This document shows, in pieces, positions 56,025 to 64,000 of a stretch of 64,000 nucleotides of DNA (within the stretch, counting starts at the first letter, position 1; each line of letters starts with the position of its first letter). The DNA lies in NCBI RefSeq assembly GCF_001887775.1, contig NZ_CP015519.1, positions 2,170,001-2,234,000 on the forward strand, in the 5' to 3' direction. Source of the stretch: Syntrophotalea acetylenivorans. GTDB taxonomy: Bacteria; Desulfobacterota; Desulfuromonadia; Desulfuromonadales; Syntrophotaleaceae. The translations under genes and the position numbers were made by a program. The notes below the pieces were generated by a model. That model was not told the origin of the DNA and made no database searches. It was given only the letters and a program-made list of their open reading frames with translations.

Positions 56025-56815
56025 TCGACCGCCTCCGCCAAAAGCAACGTTTTATACCCTGGCTGCCCTTCGCAACCCTGCTGCAAAAAGAGGTACGACG
56101 TTTTCTGCGGGTCTCCTTTCAGACCCTGCTCACCCCCATCGTCACCGCCTCCCTCTATTTGTTCGTGTTCGGCGCCACCCTCGGCCAGCGTATCTCGGTG
56201 CTGGAGGATTTCTCCTACGCCCAGTTCGTTATCCCCGGACTGGTCCTGATGGGGGTCATCAATAACAGCTTCGCAAACACCTCATCGTCTCTATTCATTT
56301 CTCGCTACCTGGGTAATATCGTCGACCTGCTGGTCACGCCCCTGACGCCACCACAATTCATCCTGGCCTACACCCTGGCGGCCATGCTTCGAGGCCTGCT
56401 GGTCGGTACCGTAGTGCTGATCATTTCTTGCTTCTTTGCCGAACTACCCTTCGTCTCCCCTTGGGCGGCGGCCGCCATGGCGGCCCTGGCCAGCTTTCTG
56501 TTCGCCCAGTTCGGCCTCATCGCCGCTATCTACGCCAAAAATTTCGATGGGCTGTCGATGTACAATAACTTTCTGATCCTGCCGCTGATCTATCTCGGCG
56601 GAGTCTTCTACCCGGTCTCTATCCTGCCGCCCTTCTGGGCGCGGCTATCTCACTTCAATCCCATGCTCTACCTCATCGACGGCTTTCGCCATGCGATTCT
56701 CGGAGTCGGCGACCTGTCTCTAAGTACAGCCTTTCTCGTTTCCGGACTGATGGCTGCAGCGCTCTTCACCTGGGCAGCCGTGTTGCTCGGCAGCGGCTAC
56801 AAGCTGCGTCTGTAG
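56021..56815 (+). CDS. ABC-2 type transporter permease
   Basis: A 264-residue membrane protein with six membrane segments and an ABC-2 domain (SFQTLLTPIVTASLYLFVFG, then ILPLIYLGGVFYPVSILPP). It pairs with the ATPase by a 4-base ATGA overlap. The substrate is unknown; the family exports drugs, lipids or polysaccharides. Confidence 0.93.
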
Positions 56816-56940
56816 AAATCCTTTTTATTTCCAAAAACAATGTTGACAGGCAAGTTTTTCAGGTACAATTAAAGACCGTCTCTAATGAAGGCTTAAGAAT
56901 CAACGATTGCATTGGACCCTCACGCAAAGAAAGTGCTCTC

Positions 56941-57046
56941 GTAAAAACTTCGTTCTGCAAGACATGGCTTTTTAAGGGATGAAACCATGCTCGAGCATGT
57001 CGCGACCCTGAAAAACGTTGTAGAACGGACTTTTGGGGACGCCAAC
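56941..57046. repeat. palindromic repeat B, copy 3
   Basis: gtaaaaacttcgttctgcaa, then gctttttaaggg, loop, ccctgaaaaacg and gtagaacggactttt. The arms are complementary for over 20 positions with mismatches. It lies directly upstream of a small gene whose ribosome-binding site follows the repeat end. Confidence 0.7.
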
Positions 57047-57059
57047 AAGGAAAGTATCC

Positions 57060-57260
57060 ATGGGATCTTTAGTAGTCTACAGCGAAGACAGCGCCGAGCA
57101 TCGTTATACCATCTGCCAGGACGAGGAAAGCGACAGCTACTTCCTGGTCATTGACGAACAGCCCTATAAGGAAGACGGACATCTGTTCGAGGGCTCCTTC
57201 GATGACGTGCACGACAAACTTAAGGATCTGCGCGCTGCCGAAGACTTGAAAACTATTTGA
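57060..57260 (+). CDS. 66-residue acidic protein, paralog of the one at 60149
   Basis: Starts MGSLVVYSEDSAEHRYTIC and contains SYFLVIDEQPYKEDGHLFEGSF. The second copy at 60149-60349 is also 66 residues with YYLVINEEPYCEDGEVFHGSF, so the two are paralogs. It is soluble and acidic. An AAGGAAAG site precedes the ATG. Function unknown. It lies between repeat B copy 3 and an alkaline phosphatase gene. Confidence 0.75.
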   Translation: MGSLVVYSEDSAEHRYTICQDEESDSYFLVIDEQPYKEDGHLFEGSFDDVHDKLKDLRAAEDLKTI

Positions 57261-57359
57261 AATGCTGTGGCGAGCGGCTTAGTCCCTGTACCAGGATGTC
57301 AAGTCGGCTGCGAGTACCCGCCGCAACCTCTCCCCTGCCTGTTCACCCAGGAGTTAAAC

Positions 57360-58718
57360 ATGTTCACCCCGCGACACTTCTTTGCCTGTTTGTTTCTGGC
57401 TGTATTTAGCGGTGTCCTGCCTATCGCCGCCGGGGCGGCGCAAAGATCGCCGACCAAAAACGTCATCATTATGATCAGCGACGGCATGGGCTATAACCAC
57501 AGCGAGGCGGCCAGCATCTACGCCAATGGGCGCGCAAACTGTCAGGTTTATGCCGATTTTCCGGTGCGCCTGGCCATGAGCACCTATGCCCTTGATGGCA
57601 GTTACGCTGGTGAAAAGGCATGGGCCTCCTTCGAATCGATAAACCAGGGCGCCACCGACTCGGCCGCGGCCGCCACCGCCATGGCCAGCGGCCACAAAAC
57701 TCATCGCGGCACCATCGGTATGGTTCCCGGCAAAGACGGCAGCCTGCGTCCGGTGGAAAACCTGGTCGAACGCGCTGAAAAGCTTGGCAAGGCCAGCGGC
57801 CTGGTGACCAGCGTTCCCTTCTCCCATGCCACGCCGGCGGCCTTCGCGGTACATGACCTGAACCGCAAAAACGGTTCCACCATAGCCAACATCATGTTAC
57901 GCGACAGCGCTGTAGACGTGATCATTGGCTGCGGCCATCCCTTCTTTGACGGAGACGGTCGCCGACTCCCTGCGGCCCGCACCTTTAAGTCCGTCGGTGA
58001 TAAAGACACCTGGGCTGAGCTGCAGGCAGGCTCCCTGGGCGGCGATGCCGACGGTGACGGCCGGGCCGACCCCTGGACCCTTGTTGAGGAACGCAGCGCT
58101 TTTCAGCAACTGGCCATGGGCGCCGCCCCCAAGCGACTGCTCGGTATTCCCCAGGCAGGCAAGACCCTGCAACAGGGGCGCAGTGGAGAGTTGCACGCGC
58201 GGCCCTACGCGGTGCCTTTGCTTAAAACCGTGCCGACGCTGACCGAATTGAGCCGCGCGGCCCTCAACGTTCTCGACAACGATCCTGACGGGTTTTTCCT
58301 GATGATTGAAGGAGGGGCGGTAGACTGGGCCAGCCACGACAACCAGTCGGGGCGCATGATCGAGGAACAGCTCGACTTCGACCGCACGGTGGCGGCAGTG
58401 GTTCGCTGGGTGGAAACTCAGAGCAGCTGGGAAGAGACCCTGCTGATCGTCACCGGAGATCACGAAACCGGCTGCCTCACCGGTTCCGGTTCCGATCCGG
58501 ATTGGCAGCCCCTTGTCAACCGAGGCCGAAATCAGCTACCGGGAATGGAATGGCACCACGACTACCACACCAACAGCCTGATTCCGCTGTTTGCCAAGGG
58601 CCAGGGAGCCGAAAGGTTGCTTCGCATGGTTCAGGGCCACGACCCGGTGCGCTGTGCCTACATTGACAATACCGCCGTGGCCAAAGCTGCCTTTGCGGCA
58701 TTTACAGCATTAGAATGA
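57360..58718 (+). CDS. phoA: secreted alkaline phosphatase
   Basis: A 452-residue protein with a signal peptide (core FFACLFLAVFSGVLP, ends AGA) and an alkaline phosphatase fold: MISDGMGYNH, TDSAAAATAMASG with the nucleophile Ser, MIEGGAVDWASHDN with metal ligands and TGDHETG. It frees phosphate in the periplasm. A GDADGDGRADP segment resembles a calcium loop. It begins at ATG 57360 with an AGGAG site. No PhoB box is clear. Confidence 0.93.
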   Translation: MFTPRHFFACLFLAVFSGVLPIAAGAAQRSPTKNVIIMISDGMGYNHSEAASIYANGRANCQVYADFPVRLAMSTYALDGSYAGEKAWASFESINQGATDSAAAATAMASGHKTHRGTIGMVPGKDGSLRPVENLVERAEKLGKASGLVTSVPFSHATPAAFAVHDLNRKNGSTIANIMLRDSAVDVIIGCGHPFFDGDGRRLPAARTFKSVGDKDTWAELQAGSLGGDADGDGRADPWTLVEERSAFQQLAMGAAPKRLLGIPQAGKTLQQGRSGELHARPYAVPLLKTVPTLTELSRAALNVLDNDPDGFFLMIEGGAVDWASHDNQSGRMIEEQLDFDRTVAAVVRWVETQSSWEETLLIVTGDHETGCLTGSGSDPDWQPLVNRGRNQLPGMEWHHDYHTNSLIPLFAKGQGAERLLRMVQGHDPVRCAYIDNTAVAKAAFAAFTALE

Positions 58719-58775
58719 TTTCTCATCCCAGCCAGAAAAGGGTCACTTAACAACCTTATATATACATTGACTGGT

Positions 58776-58885
58776 TTTAAACCAGCAGCCCCTTCGACCA
58801 CTGTTGGCAAAAGAAACGGACCGATAATTTCAGCAATCAACTTCCGAAAGAGGGGCCGCCCAAAGAAATTGCTGTTGTTGTAAGA
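58776..58885 (-). repeat. repeat R copy 4, distal fragment
   Basis: aaccagcagccccttcgacc and ggaccgataatttcagcaatcaac match the distal block of R in reverse orientation. It stops at AGA (58883-58885), the target of the IS30 element. Its rest follows at 59959-60092. Confidence 0.7.
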
Positions 58886-59961
58886 CCTGGGTTCAATTCG
58901 TAAGTGCAACTTTGCACGGTTGGTTTAAGTGAGCAAGCTGCGGTAGCATCTATGCCACCTAGACTAGCCGGTCAAAGGAGCACAGATGAAAAACTACACG
59001 CAGCTTGCCCAAGAGCAAAGATACCAGATTTACGCTCTCAAGAAAGCAGGGCATTCGCAATCTAAAATCGCCGAGGTGCTCGGAGTAAACAAGGCAACGA
59101 TCAGCCGTGAACTCAAGCGCAACTGCGGGCAACGGGGCTACCGCCCCAAGCAAGCCCATCAGCTGGCTCAAAAAAGACATCGGGAAAAGCCTCGCATTCG
59201 AATCACCGCTGAGACTTGGTCCCTGATCAAAAGTCGTCTTCGGCTCGACTGGAGCCCCGAGCAGATTTCTGGCTGGCTGCGCAGAACCGGTCGCCCCTCG
59301 GCGAGCCATGAACGAATCTACCAATACGTTCTGGCGGATAAGAGTACTGGAGGCGACCTGTACAAACATCTACGCTGTCAAAAACAACGCAAGAAGCGTT
59401 ATGGCGCTAGAGACCGTCGCGGCCAGCTACCTGATCGACAATGTATCAAGACCAGACCCGCCATTGTAGAGCATCGTTCTCGCCTGGGCGATTGGGAGCT
59501 TGATACGGTTATCGGCAAAGGGCATAAGCAGGCCATTGTTTCGTTAACGGACCGCAAAGCTCGCCTAGCCCTAATTGCAAAAGTTGAGAGAAAGACCGCT
59601 GACCAAGTGGCAACAACGATCATCCGATTACTCAGTCCCCATGACGATCGAGTTCATACGCTGACCTCGGACAACGGCAAAGAGTTTGCCCGACACAAGG
59701 ATATTGCCAAGGCCCTAACAGCCGATTTTTACTTTGCTCGACCCTACGCATCATGGGAGCGAGGGACCAACGAAAACATGAACGGCCTGATTCGCCAGTA
59801 TTTTCCCAAAGACCGTGACTTGAGAACGGTTACTGACGAAGAAATTCAGTTTGCGATGGAGCGGCTGAATAATCGACCAAGAAAGTGCCTTGGTTATCGA
59901 ACCCCGAACGAGGTATTCTTCAGCAAGGAATCCGTTGCACTTGTTAGTTGAATCCGCCAGA
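58883..59961 (+). mobile_element. IS30-family element (1073 bp) with AGA duplication
   Basis: The element spans 58886-59958. The ends CCTGGGTTCAATTCGTAAGTGCAAC and the complement of the right end GGCGGATTCAACTAACAAGTGCAAC align over 25 positions with about 15 identities. AGA occurs at 58883-58885 and 59959-59961. IS30 elements usually duplicate 2-3 bp. It lies in repeat R copy 4. Confidence 0.8.
58986..59951 (+). CDS. IS30-family transposase
   Basis: A 321-residue transposase. An N-terminal helix-turn-helix (YALKKAGHSQSKIAEVLGVNKATIS) and a DDE core: GDWELDTVIGKG (first Asp), TSDNGKEFARH (second Asp) and YASWERGTNENMNGLIR (Glu). All are complete. An AAGGAG site is 6 bases upstream. It may be active. 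Confidence 0.95.
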   Translation: MKNYTQLAQEQRYQIYALKKAGHSQSKIAEVLGVNKATISRELKRNCGQRGYRPKQAHQLAQKRHREKPRIRITAETWSLIKSRLRLDWSPEQISGWLRRTGRPSASHERIYQYVLADKSTGGDLYKHLRCQKQRKKRYGARDRRGQLPDRQCIKTRPAIVEHRSRLGDWELDTVIGKGHKQAIVSLTDRKARLALIAKVERKTADQVATTIIRLLSPHDDRVHTLTSDNGKEFARHKDIAKALTADFYFARPYASWERGTNENMNGLIRQYFPKDRDLRTVTDEEIQFAMERLNNRPRKCLGYRTPNEVFFSKESVALVS

Positions 59962-60092
59962 TAATTCAAGAAGGGTTAGTCTTCTTCTTAGCTACGCGAC
60001 AGCATGCTCCACGCAGTGGCAGCCCTTTTTTGCCTACTTTTTGTTGGCTTGGACAAAAAGCAGGGCGTCTGGCGGGCCGCGACCCGCCGATC
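59959..60092 (-). repeat. repeat R copy 4, proximal fragment with hairpins
   Basis: After AGA the repeat resumes with taattcaag, then gcatgctccacgcagtggc, the stem CTACTTTTTGT / ACAAAAAGCAG and GGCGGG / CCCGCC (60071-60089). Removing the IS30 element with one AGA restores a continuous copy. Confidence 0.7.
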
Positions 60093-60148
60093 TTGCGACT
60101 TTTCAAGGTCAAACACTTAAACACGTTATCAAGAGAAGGAGAGATCAC

Positions 60149-60349
60149 ATGACACCTGTAGCCATCTACACTGAAAGTTTCGGCGCTTACGCCTACAGCG
60201 TCTTCAAAGAAGACGAAGGCAAATACTACCTGGTTATCAACGAAGAACCCTATTGTGAAGACGGTGAAGTGTTTCACGGCAGCTTCAGTGAAGTCAGCGC
60301 CAAACTGGAAGAAGTAAAGCTCGCCCAGAGCGATAACCCAGAGGAGTAA
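60149..60349 (+). CDS. 66-residue acidic protein, paralog of the one at 57060
   Basis: Starts MTPVAIYTESFGAYAYSVF and has YYLVINEEPYCEDGEVFHGSFSEV. The same pattern occurs in the 57060 protein; both have 66 residues. An AAGGAG site precedes the ATG. It begins about 55 bases after repeat R copy 4. The function is not known. Confidence 0.75.
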   Translation: MTPVAIYTESFGAYAYSVFKEDEGKYYLVINEEPYCEDGEVFHGSFSEVSAKLEEVKLAQSDNPEE

Positions 60350-60425
60350 CCAACCTCTGGCGTCATAACCTGCGAGAGCAGCGAAACGGTTTACTTCTTC
60401 GCCTTACAGCCGTTACAATATCCCC

Positions 60426-61235
60426 ATGCAACGACCCTGCGCCACAGCCGAATTTATCTCTTACGAAGAGACCATTCCCTCCTTGCTGAAAAACATCGGC
60501 GCGCCCGAACTGCTCCGCCGCCAGCAGCGCATCCTGATCAAACCCAACCTGGTCAATGCCTCCCCGCCGCCGGTAACTTTGCCGGTGGCCGCTTGCGCCG
60601 CCCTGGTGCGAGCCTGCCGCCAATGGAGCGACGCGGAGATCATCATCGCCGAGGGAACCGGCGAAAAACATCTGACCACCGATGAGGTATTCGCCATCCA
60701 CGGCTACGACCGATTGGCAAAAGAAGAGGGAATCGAGCTGGTCGACCTCAATGAAGCGGGGTTGATTGAACTGCGCGATCCGCGCAACAAAGTCTTTCCT
60801 ACCTTTATGATGCCACGCCTGGTGATGGAGAGCTTTGTCCTCTCTGCCGCAGTCCTCAAGGCCCATTCCCTATCCACCGTCACCCTGAGCATGAAAAACA
60901 TGATCGGCGTGGCGCCACCGGCCTACTACCAGCGCGGCGGTCATTGGAAAAAGTCGGCCTTTCATAAACAGATGCAGAGTTCGATCTTCGAGCTGAACCG
61001 CTATCGGAAACCAGACCTGGCCTTCATCGACGCCAGCATTGGCCTTTCCGATTATCACCTCGGCGGGCCGACCTGCGATCCGCCGGTCAATAAACTGGTG
61101 GGCGGTTTCGACCCCGTAGCCGTTGATGCTGTCGGCTCCGAGCTGCTCGGCTTTCCCTGGCAACAGGTAGGGCATATCAAAATGGCGGATGGGGAGTTGG
61201 GCAGGGCTGACTCTTTTCCCCCAATCCACGAATAG
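60426..61235 (+). CDS. DUF362 domain protein
   Basis: A 269-residue protein. RILIKPNLVNASPP and IAEGTGEKHLTTDEVF form the N-terminal half; LKAHSLSTVTLSMKNMIGVAP and GGFDPVAVDAVGSELLGFP are the central DUF362 motifs. Family members are often fused to ferredoxin domains; here that part is missing. A role in iron-sulfur or selenium chemistry is not shown. Confidence 0.85.
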   Translation: MQRPCATAEFISYEETIPSLLKNIGAPELLRRQQRILIKPNLVNASPPPVTLPVAACAALVRACRQWSDAEIIIAEGTGEKHLTTDEVFAIHGYDRLAKEEGIELVDLNEAGLIELRDPRNKVFPTFMMPRLVMESFVLSAAVLKAHSLSTVTLSMKNMIGVAPPAYYQRGGHWKKSAFHKQMQSSIFELNRYRKPDLAFIDASIGLSDYHLGGPTCDPPVNKLVGGFDPVAVDAVGSELLGFPWQQVGHIKMADGELGRADSFPPIHE

Positions 61236-61241
61236 GACCGT

Positions 61242-61406
61242 TCAGAGATTCTTTTTGCATACCTCTTGCCCGTCCTGCATAGGCAGGCCCTGCTTCTCCA
61301 ACACATGCCTCCAGGTTTCAAATTCAAGTCGCCAAATAACGACGTGACGAAAATTCAATTTTTCGAAATCCTGAATCCCAAGCCCTGATTCAATCGCGAT
61401 ATTCAA
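61242..61406 (-). pseudogene. possible small or remnant coding sequence
   Basis: One frame gives about 54 residues including HVVIWRLEFETWRHVLEKQG and MQDGQEVCKKNL before a stop, with a coding-like composition. A TTG start at 61406 has no clear ribosome-binding site, and a stop lies a few codons earlier. It may be the end of a decayed gene. I do not recognise it. Confidence 0.25.
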
Positions 61407-61656
61407 ACCATCAAGTCATAAAAACAAATGCCAAAACAGCTGGTTTCATTCGGTAGACAAATCTAAAAGAAATTGAAAACAATATATTATGCGGTCTATT
61501 TCTCCCTCTTTGGTTAATTGGGACCAAATCTTGCTCTATCAGACTGGAAATCAACATCGGCCCGAACTTCTCTTAGTGACTCGATAATGGTCGGGCCCCT
61601 TACGTTTGCAGGTCGTCGCAATGCTATTTCAATATCTTAACGTGGAGAAAGTAAAC
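61407..61656. other. AT-rich intergenic region
   Basis: About 250 bases, low in GC, upstream of the repeat-protein gene. It likely holds its promoter but I see no clear -35/-10 pair. Confidence 0.3.
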
Positions 61657-62154
61657 ATGAAAAAATGGCTACTTACGCTTTTGTTCTGTCTCATTTCTAC
61701 CGGTGCATTTGCCGCATCTAACAGCTTTCAGGCGAGCATTACCCCCGATCTCGCCATCCATCCCAGAGGCACCCGCATCGGCGGCGTATCCCTGGGTATC
61801 TGGAGTGAAAATCCCCAAGACGCTCTAACACTCGGGATTGTCAACGGCTCCACGGGGACCAGTTCCGGTCTGTCCCTCGGCTTTTTGGCGAATTATGCGC
61901 AAAACTATAAAGGGTTGCAGTTGGCCTTCCTCGCCAACTACGCCTCGGGAACAGCCACCGGCGTGCAGGGAGCGGCGTTTAACTATGCGACCAAATTGCA
62001 CGGTTTGCAGCTCGGTTTTATCAACTTTGCCGACACCTGCGACAAAGGGGTCCAAATTGGTATTCTCAACATCATGAATCAAACCAAAGGCTGGTTCACC
62101 GATCTCCCCAATGAAGTTGCACCGGGTATGGTCTTTATCAACTGGCGCTACTGA
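61657..62154 (+). CDS. secreted GLQLG-type repeat protein (LA_2272/VC2662-like)
   Basis: A 165-residue exported protein. The signal peptide (core LLTLLFCLIS, ends AFA) is followed by repeats of about 20 residues with Leu/Gly in alternation: LTLGIVNGS, LSLGFLANYA, LQLAFLANYA, LQLGFINFAD, VQIGILNIMN. This is the look of the LA_2272-type surface repeat and VC2662 families, probably an outer-membrane or surface beta structure. ATG at 61657 has a GGAG site. It is a single gene. Confidence 0.7.
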   Translation: MKKWLLTLLFCLISTGAFAASNSFQASITPDLAIHPRGTRIGGVSLGIWSENPQDALTLGIVNGSTGTSSGLSLGFLANYAQNYKGLQLAFLANYASGTATGVQGAAFNYATKLHGLQLGFINFADTCDKGVQIGILNIMNQTKGWFTDLPNEVAPGMVFINWRY

Positions 62155-62168
62155 TTCCAAAAAACGCG

Positions 62169-62197
62169 AAAGCCCGCCGGATGATCCCGGCGGGCTT
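62169..62197 (+). terminator. possible terminator after the repeat protein gene
   Basis: AAGCCCGCCGG pairs with CCGGCGGGCTT around ATGATC. The T run after it is weak (CAC), so termination may be partial. Confidence 0.55.
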
Positions 62198-62434
62198 CAC
62201 TAGATGTCAAAACTCAATCCGCCAAACAGGGGATCGCTTTCTGACCCTTTCGGCGGATCAGCTGTTCTAGCCTCCCCCCTCCCTCTCCCGCACCACCTTC
62301 GATCAGCCCACTCGATAGATATAACTCAATAATTTCTTGAATGAATTCATAGAGATGTTTAATATGCGGAGGGTAAATTCATTCAAACCGCTGCTCCACT
62401 CTGCTGCATTCCATCGCTTGAAAGGAACCCCCCC

Positions 62435-63781
62435 ATGGAAAACCAGCTGGATCTCGTCAAAAAAACCTCTCAATACATCAAACGCTCCATCACCCTGAAA
62501 ATCATCTCCGTCGGCATCCTGATCCTGTTGCTGCTCATACCGGCCTCGATGGTCAAGGGCCTGATCCGGGAACGCCAGCAGCGGCGCGATACGGTGGTCC
62601 GGGAGATCAGCCAGAAATGGGGCGACAGCCAGACCATCACCGGGCCCTTTCTGACCGTGCCCTTCAAGACTTATTACAAGGACGACCGGGGCAAAACCCG
62701 CTTCAATCTCAAGTACCTGCATTTTCTTCCCGAAACACTCGACATCAGTGGCGACATGACTCCGGAGGTGCGTTATCGCAGCCTCTTTGAAGCAGTGCTG
62801 TACAACACCAGACTGACCTTTAACGGCAACTTCAAGCTGCCCCCTGCCAGTCAGCTGAACGTCGAACCAAAAAATATCCTCTGGAATAAGGCCTGTCTTT
62901 CCCTCGGTATCACCGACATGCGCGGCATCCGGGAGAAGATCGTCCTGGCCTTCAACGGGGTCGAATACAATGCCAACCCGGGACTCAAAACCACCGACCT
63001 GGCCGGAGCCGGGGTCAGCACCCTGGTCCAGCCCCTCTCGGCGCAAGCATCCAACGCTTTTTCCTTCGACCTGAACCTGAACGGCAGCGAGCAGATCGAC
63101 CTGATCCCCGTCGGCGAAACCACCACCGTCCGCATGACCTCGCCCTGGCCTTCGCCCAGTTTTAACGGCGCCTTTCTGCCGGTAACCCGTGAAGTGAGTA
63201 AAGAGGGTTTTACCGCCGACTGGAAGGTGCTGCACCTGAACCGGAACTTCCCTCAGTTTTGGCAAGGCTCCAAGTACAAGGTCACCCCGTCGGCCTTCGG
63301 CCTTGAGCTGATCATGACCGCCGATATCTATCAGAAGTCGACGCGGCTGGCCAAATACGCCGTCATGTTCCTGGTCTTCACCTTTTTTGCCTTCTTCTTC
63401 TCCGAAATCATCAACAAGCGACGCATCCACCCGATCCAGTACCTGCTGGTCGGCATGGCCATCCTGATTTTCTACACCCTGGTCCTGTCATTGTCCGAGT
63501 ACATCCCCTTCAACCTGGCCTACATCCTGTCGGCGGGCTCGGTGACCCTGCTTGTCTCAGGCTATGCCTGGGCCATCATCTCCAACAGCAAGTTCGCCCT
63601 GACCATCGCGGGGATTCTGAGCATCCTCTACTGCTACCTGTTTATCGTGCTGCAGCTCGAGGATTATGCGCTGATTCTAGGGAGTGTCGGGCTGTTGGTG
63701 ATTCTGGCGCTGGTGATGTATGTGACGCGGAAGATTGATTGGTATGAGGTTGAAGCTGTGGCGCGGGAAGATGGAAAATAG
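62435..63781 (+). CDS. creD: cell envelope integrity protein CreD
   Basis: A 448-residue inner-membrane protein. One N-terminal membrane helix (about 22-42), a large periplasmic domain with ITGPFLTVPF and NLKYLHFLPETLDISGDM, and five to six C-terminal helices (from about 305, KYAVMFLVFTFFAFFFSEI). This is the CreD/Cet pattern. In E. coli it is under CreBC and affects colicin tolerance and envelope stress. No creBC genes are visible nearby. Confidence 0.93.
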   Translation: MENQLDLVKKTSQYIKRSITLKIISVGILILLLLIPASMVKGLIRERQQRRDTVVREISQKWGDSQTITGPFLTVPFKTYYKDDRGKTRFNLKYLHFLPETLDISGDMTPEVRYRSLFEAVLYNTRLTFNGNFKLPPASQLNVEPKNILWNKACLSLGITDMRGIREKIVLAFNGVEYNANPGLKTTDLAGAGVSTLVQPLSAQASNAFSFDLNLNGSEQIDLIPVGETTTVRMTSPWPSPSFNGAFLPVTREVSKEGFTADWKVLHLNRNFPQFWQGSKYKVTPSAFGLELIMTADIYQKSTRLAKYAVMFLVFTFFAFFFSEIINKRRIHPIQYLLVGMAILIFYTLVLSLSEYIPFNLAYILSAGSVTLLVSGYAWAIISNSKFALTIAGILSILYCYLFIVLQLEDYALILGSVGLLVILALVMYVTRKIDWYEVEAVAREDGK

Positions 63782-64000
63782 CACTTGAATTCTAAGACCT
63801 TACCAGACTCGAAGCTTAGCGAATGAGCATGGTGTCCCCTGAACCCCTGTGAATTCAAATGGCTACAGACGAAAGCCGCCAGCTCTGCCATGCTCATGCT
63901 GCCAACTTCTTTCACAACGGCTTCCCTTTTTGCCTTGGACGCCGCCGTGACATGGTAAGGCGATTCCTTTCGGCCTCGGGATAAAAGCTCAGCGCTTTTT
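63782..64000. other. end of window, no intact gene
   Basis: About 220 bases. On the minus strand a frame with SMSMAELAAFVCSHLNSQGF near 63850-63912 resembles the N-terminus of nucleotidyltransferase-like proteins in which AELAAFVCSHL precedes the fold, but it soon loses the pattern. It is probably a decayed gene start or the edge of a repeat. Confidence 0.3.

Noticed and set aside
62303-63430. 375-codon open frame on the minus strand
   Set aside because: Antisense to creD; low-complexity Gly/Asp/Gln-rich product of codon bias.

Overview
The window looks like a chromosomal segment from a GC-moderate, Gram-negative, probably anaerobic or microaerobic bacterium of the Desulfuromonadales type (Geobacter/Pelobacter/Desulfuromonas relatives). 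This is inferred from the gene mix: two radical SAM proteins, rubrerythrin, quinolinate synthase, outer-membrane chaperones (SurA type), Tat export, KtrAB potassium uptake, PEP-CTERM export and GGDEF signalling. Long palindromic intergenic repeats also fit that group. I see no rRNA, tRNA, CRISPR array or replication origin. Most of the sequence is housekeeping or small conserved genes of unknown function, with two insertion sequences and several repeat families between them.

Layout. 1-5 kb: nitroreductase end, DUF504 protein, shikimate kinase, DUF456 membrane protein, a frameshifted metallo-beta-lactamase-fold gene and an outer-membrane barrel. 5-9.4 kb: a coupled MinD-like ATPase and HTH protein, an acyl-carrier protein with a signal peptide, a secreted four-cysteine protein, DUF4870 and Bax1-I membrane proteins. 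9.4-19 kb: radical SAM/SPASM protein, a compact transcription unit for a 16-residue peptide, a zinc-ribbon-like protein, DUF3014, YchJ, Usp, a secreted hydrolase, a YhiN flavoprotein, a YkgJ-like protein, a 51-residue membrane protein, parvulin, PEP-CTERM protein and GNAT. 19.6-25.2 kb: a 5'-3' exonuclease/RNase HI fusion, then a plus-strand run (YehS, small MscS, YajD, a possible presenilin-like membrane protein, Sui1, DUF2293). 25.2-34.4 kb: frameshifted MoaD/ThiS, HxlR with divergent old-yellow-enzyme gene, LysR, PflA-like radical SAM with THUMP protein, a Mu GemA orphan, flavin reductase, tautomerase, cmoAB and a charged secreted protein. 34.5-45 kb: IS481 element, cardiolipin synthase, zinc-ribbon protein, rubrerythrin, ktrAB, uvrA, pdxA. 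45.4-52 kb: surA, a lipoprotein parvulin, mfd (frameshifted) and nadA on the minus strand. 52-64 kb: tatA/B-tatC-GGDEF, an ABC-2 exporter, alkaline phosphatase, an IS30 element, twin 66-residue proteins, DUF362, a GLQLG-type repeat protein and creD.

What stands out. (1) Two unrelated insertion sequences, both with visible target duplications, sit inside two copies of the same intergenic repeat, whose hairpins show compensatory base changes across five copies. (2) Three genes (MBL, MoaD/ThiS, mfd) are each broken by what looks like one missing base in a G/C homopolymer, which suggests assembly error as much as biology. (3) An acyl carrier protein with a conserved phosphopantetheine serine carries a Sec signal peptide. 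(4) A PolI-type 5' nuclease is fused to RNase HI. (5) A small, well-bounded unit (extended -10 promoter, strong ribosome-binding site, 16-codon frame, hairpins, terminator) lies between the SPASM gene and the zinc-ribbon gene.
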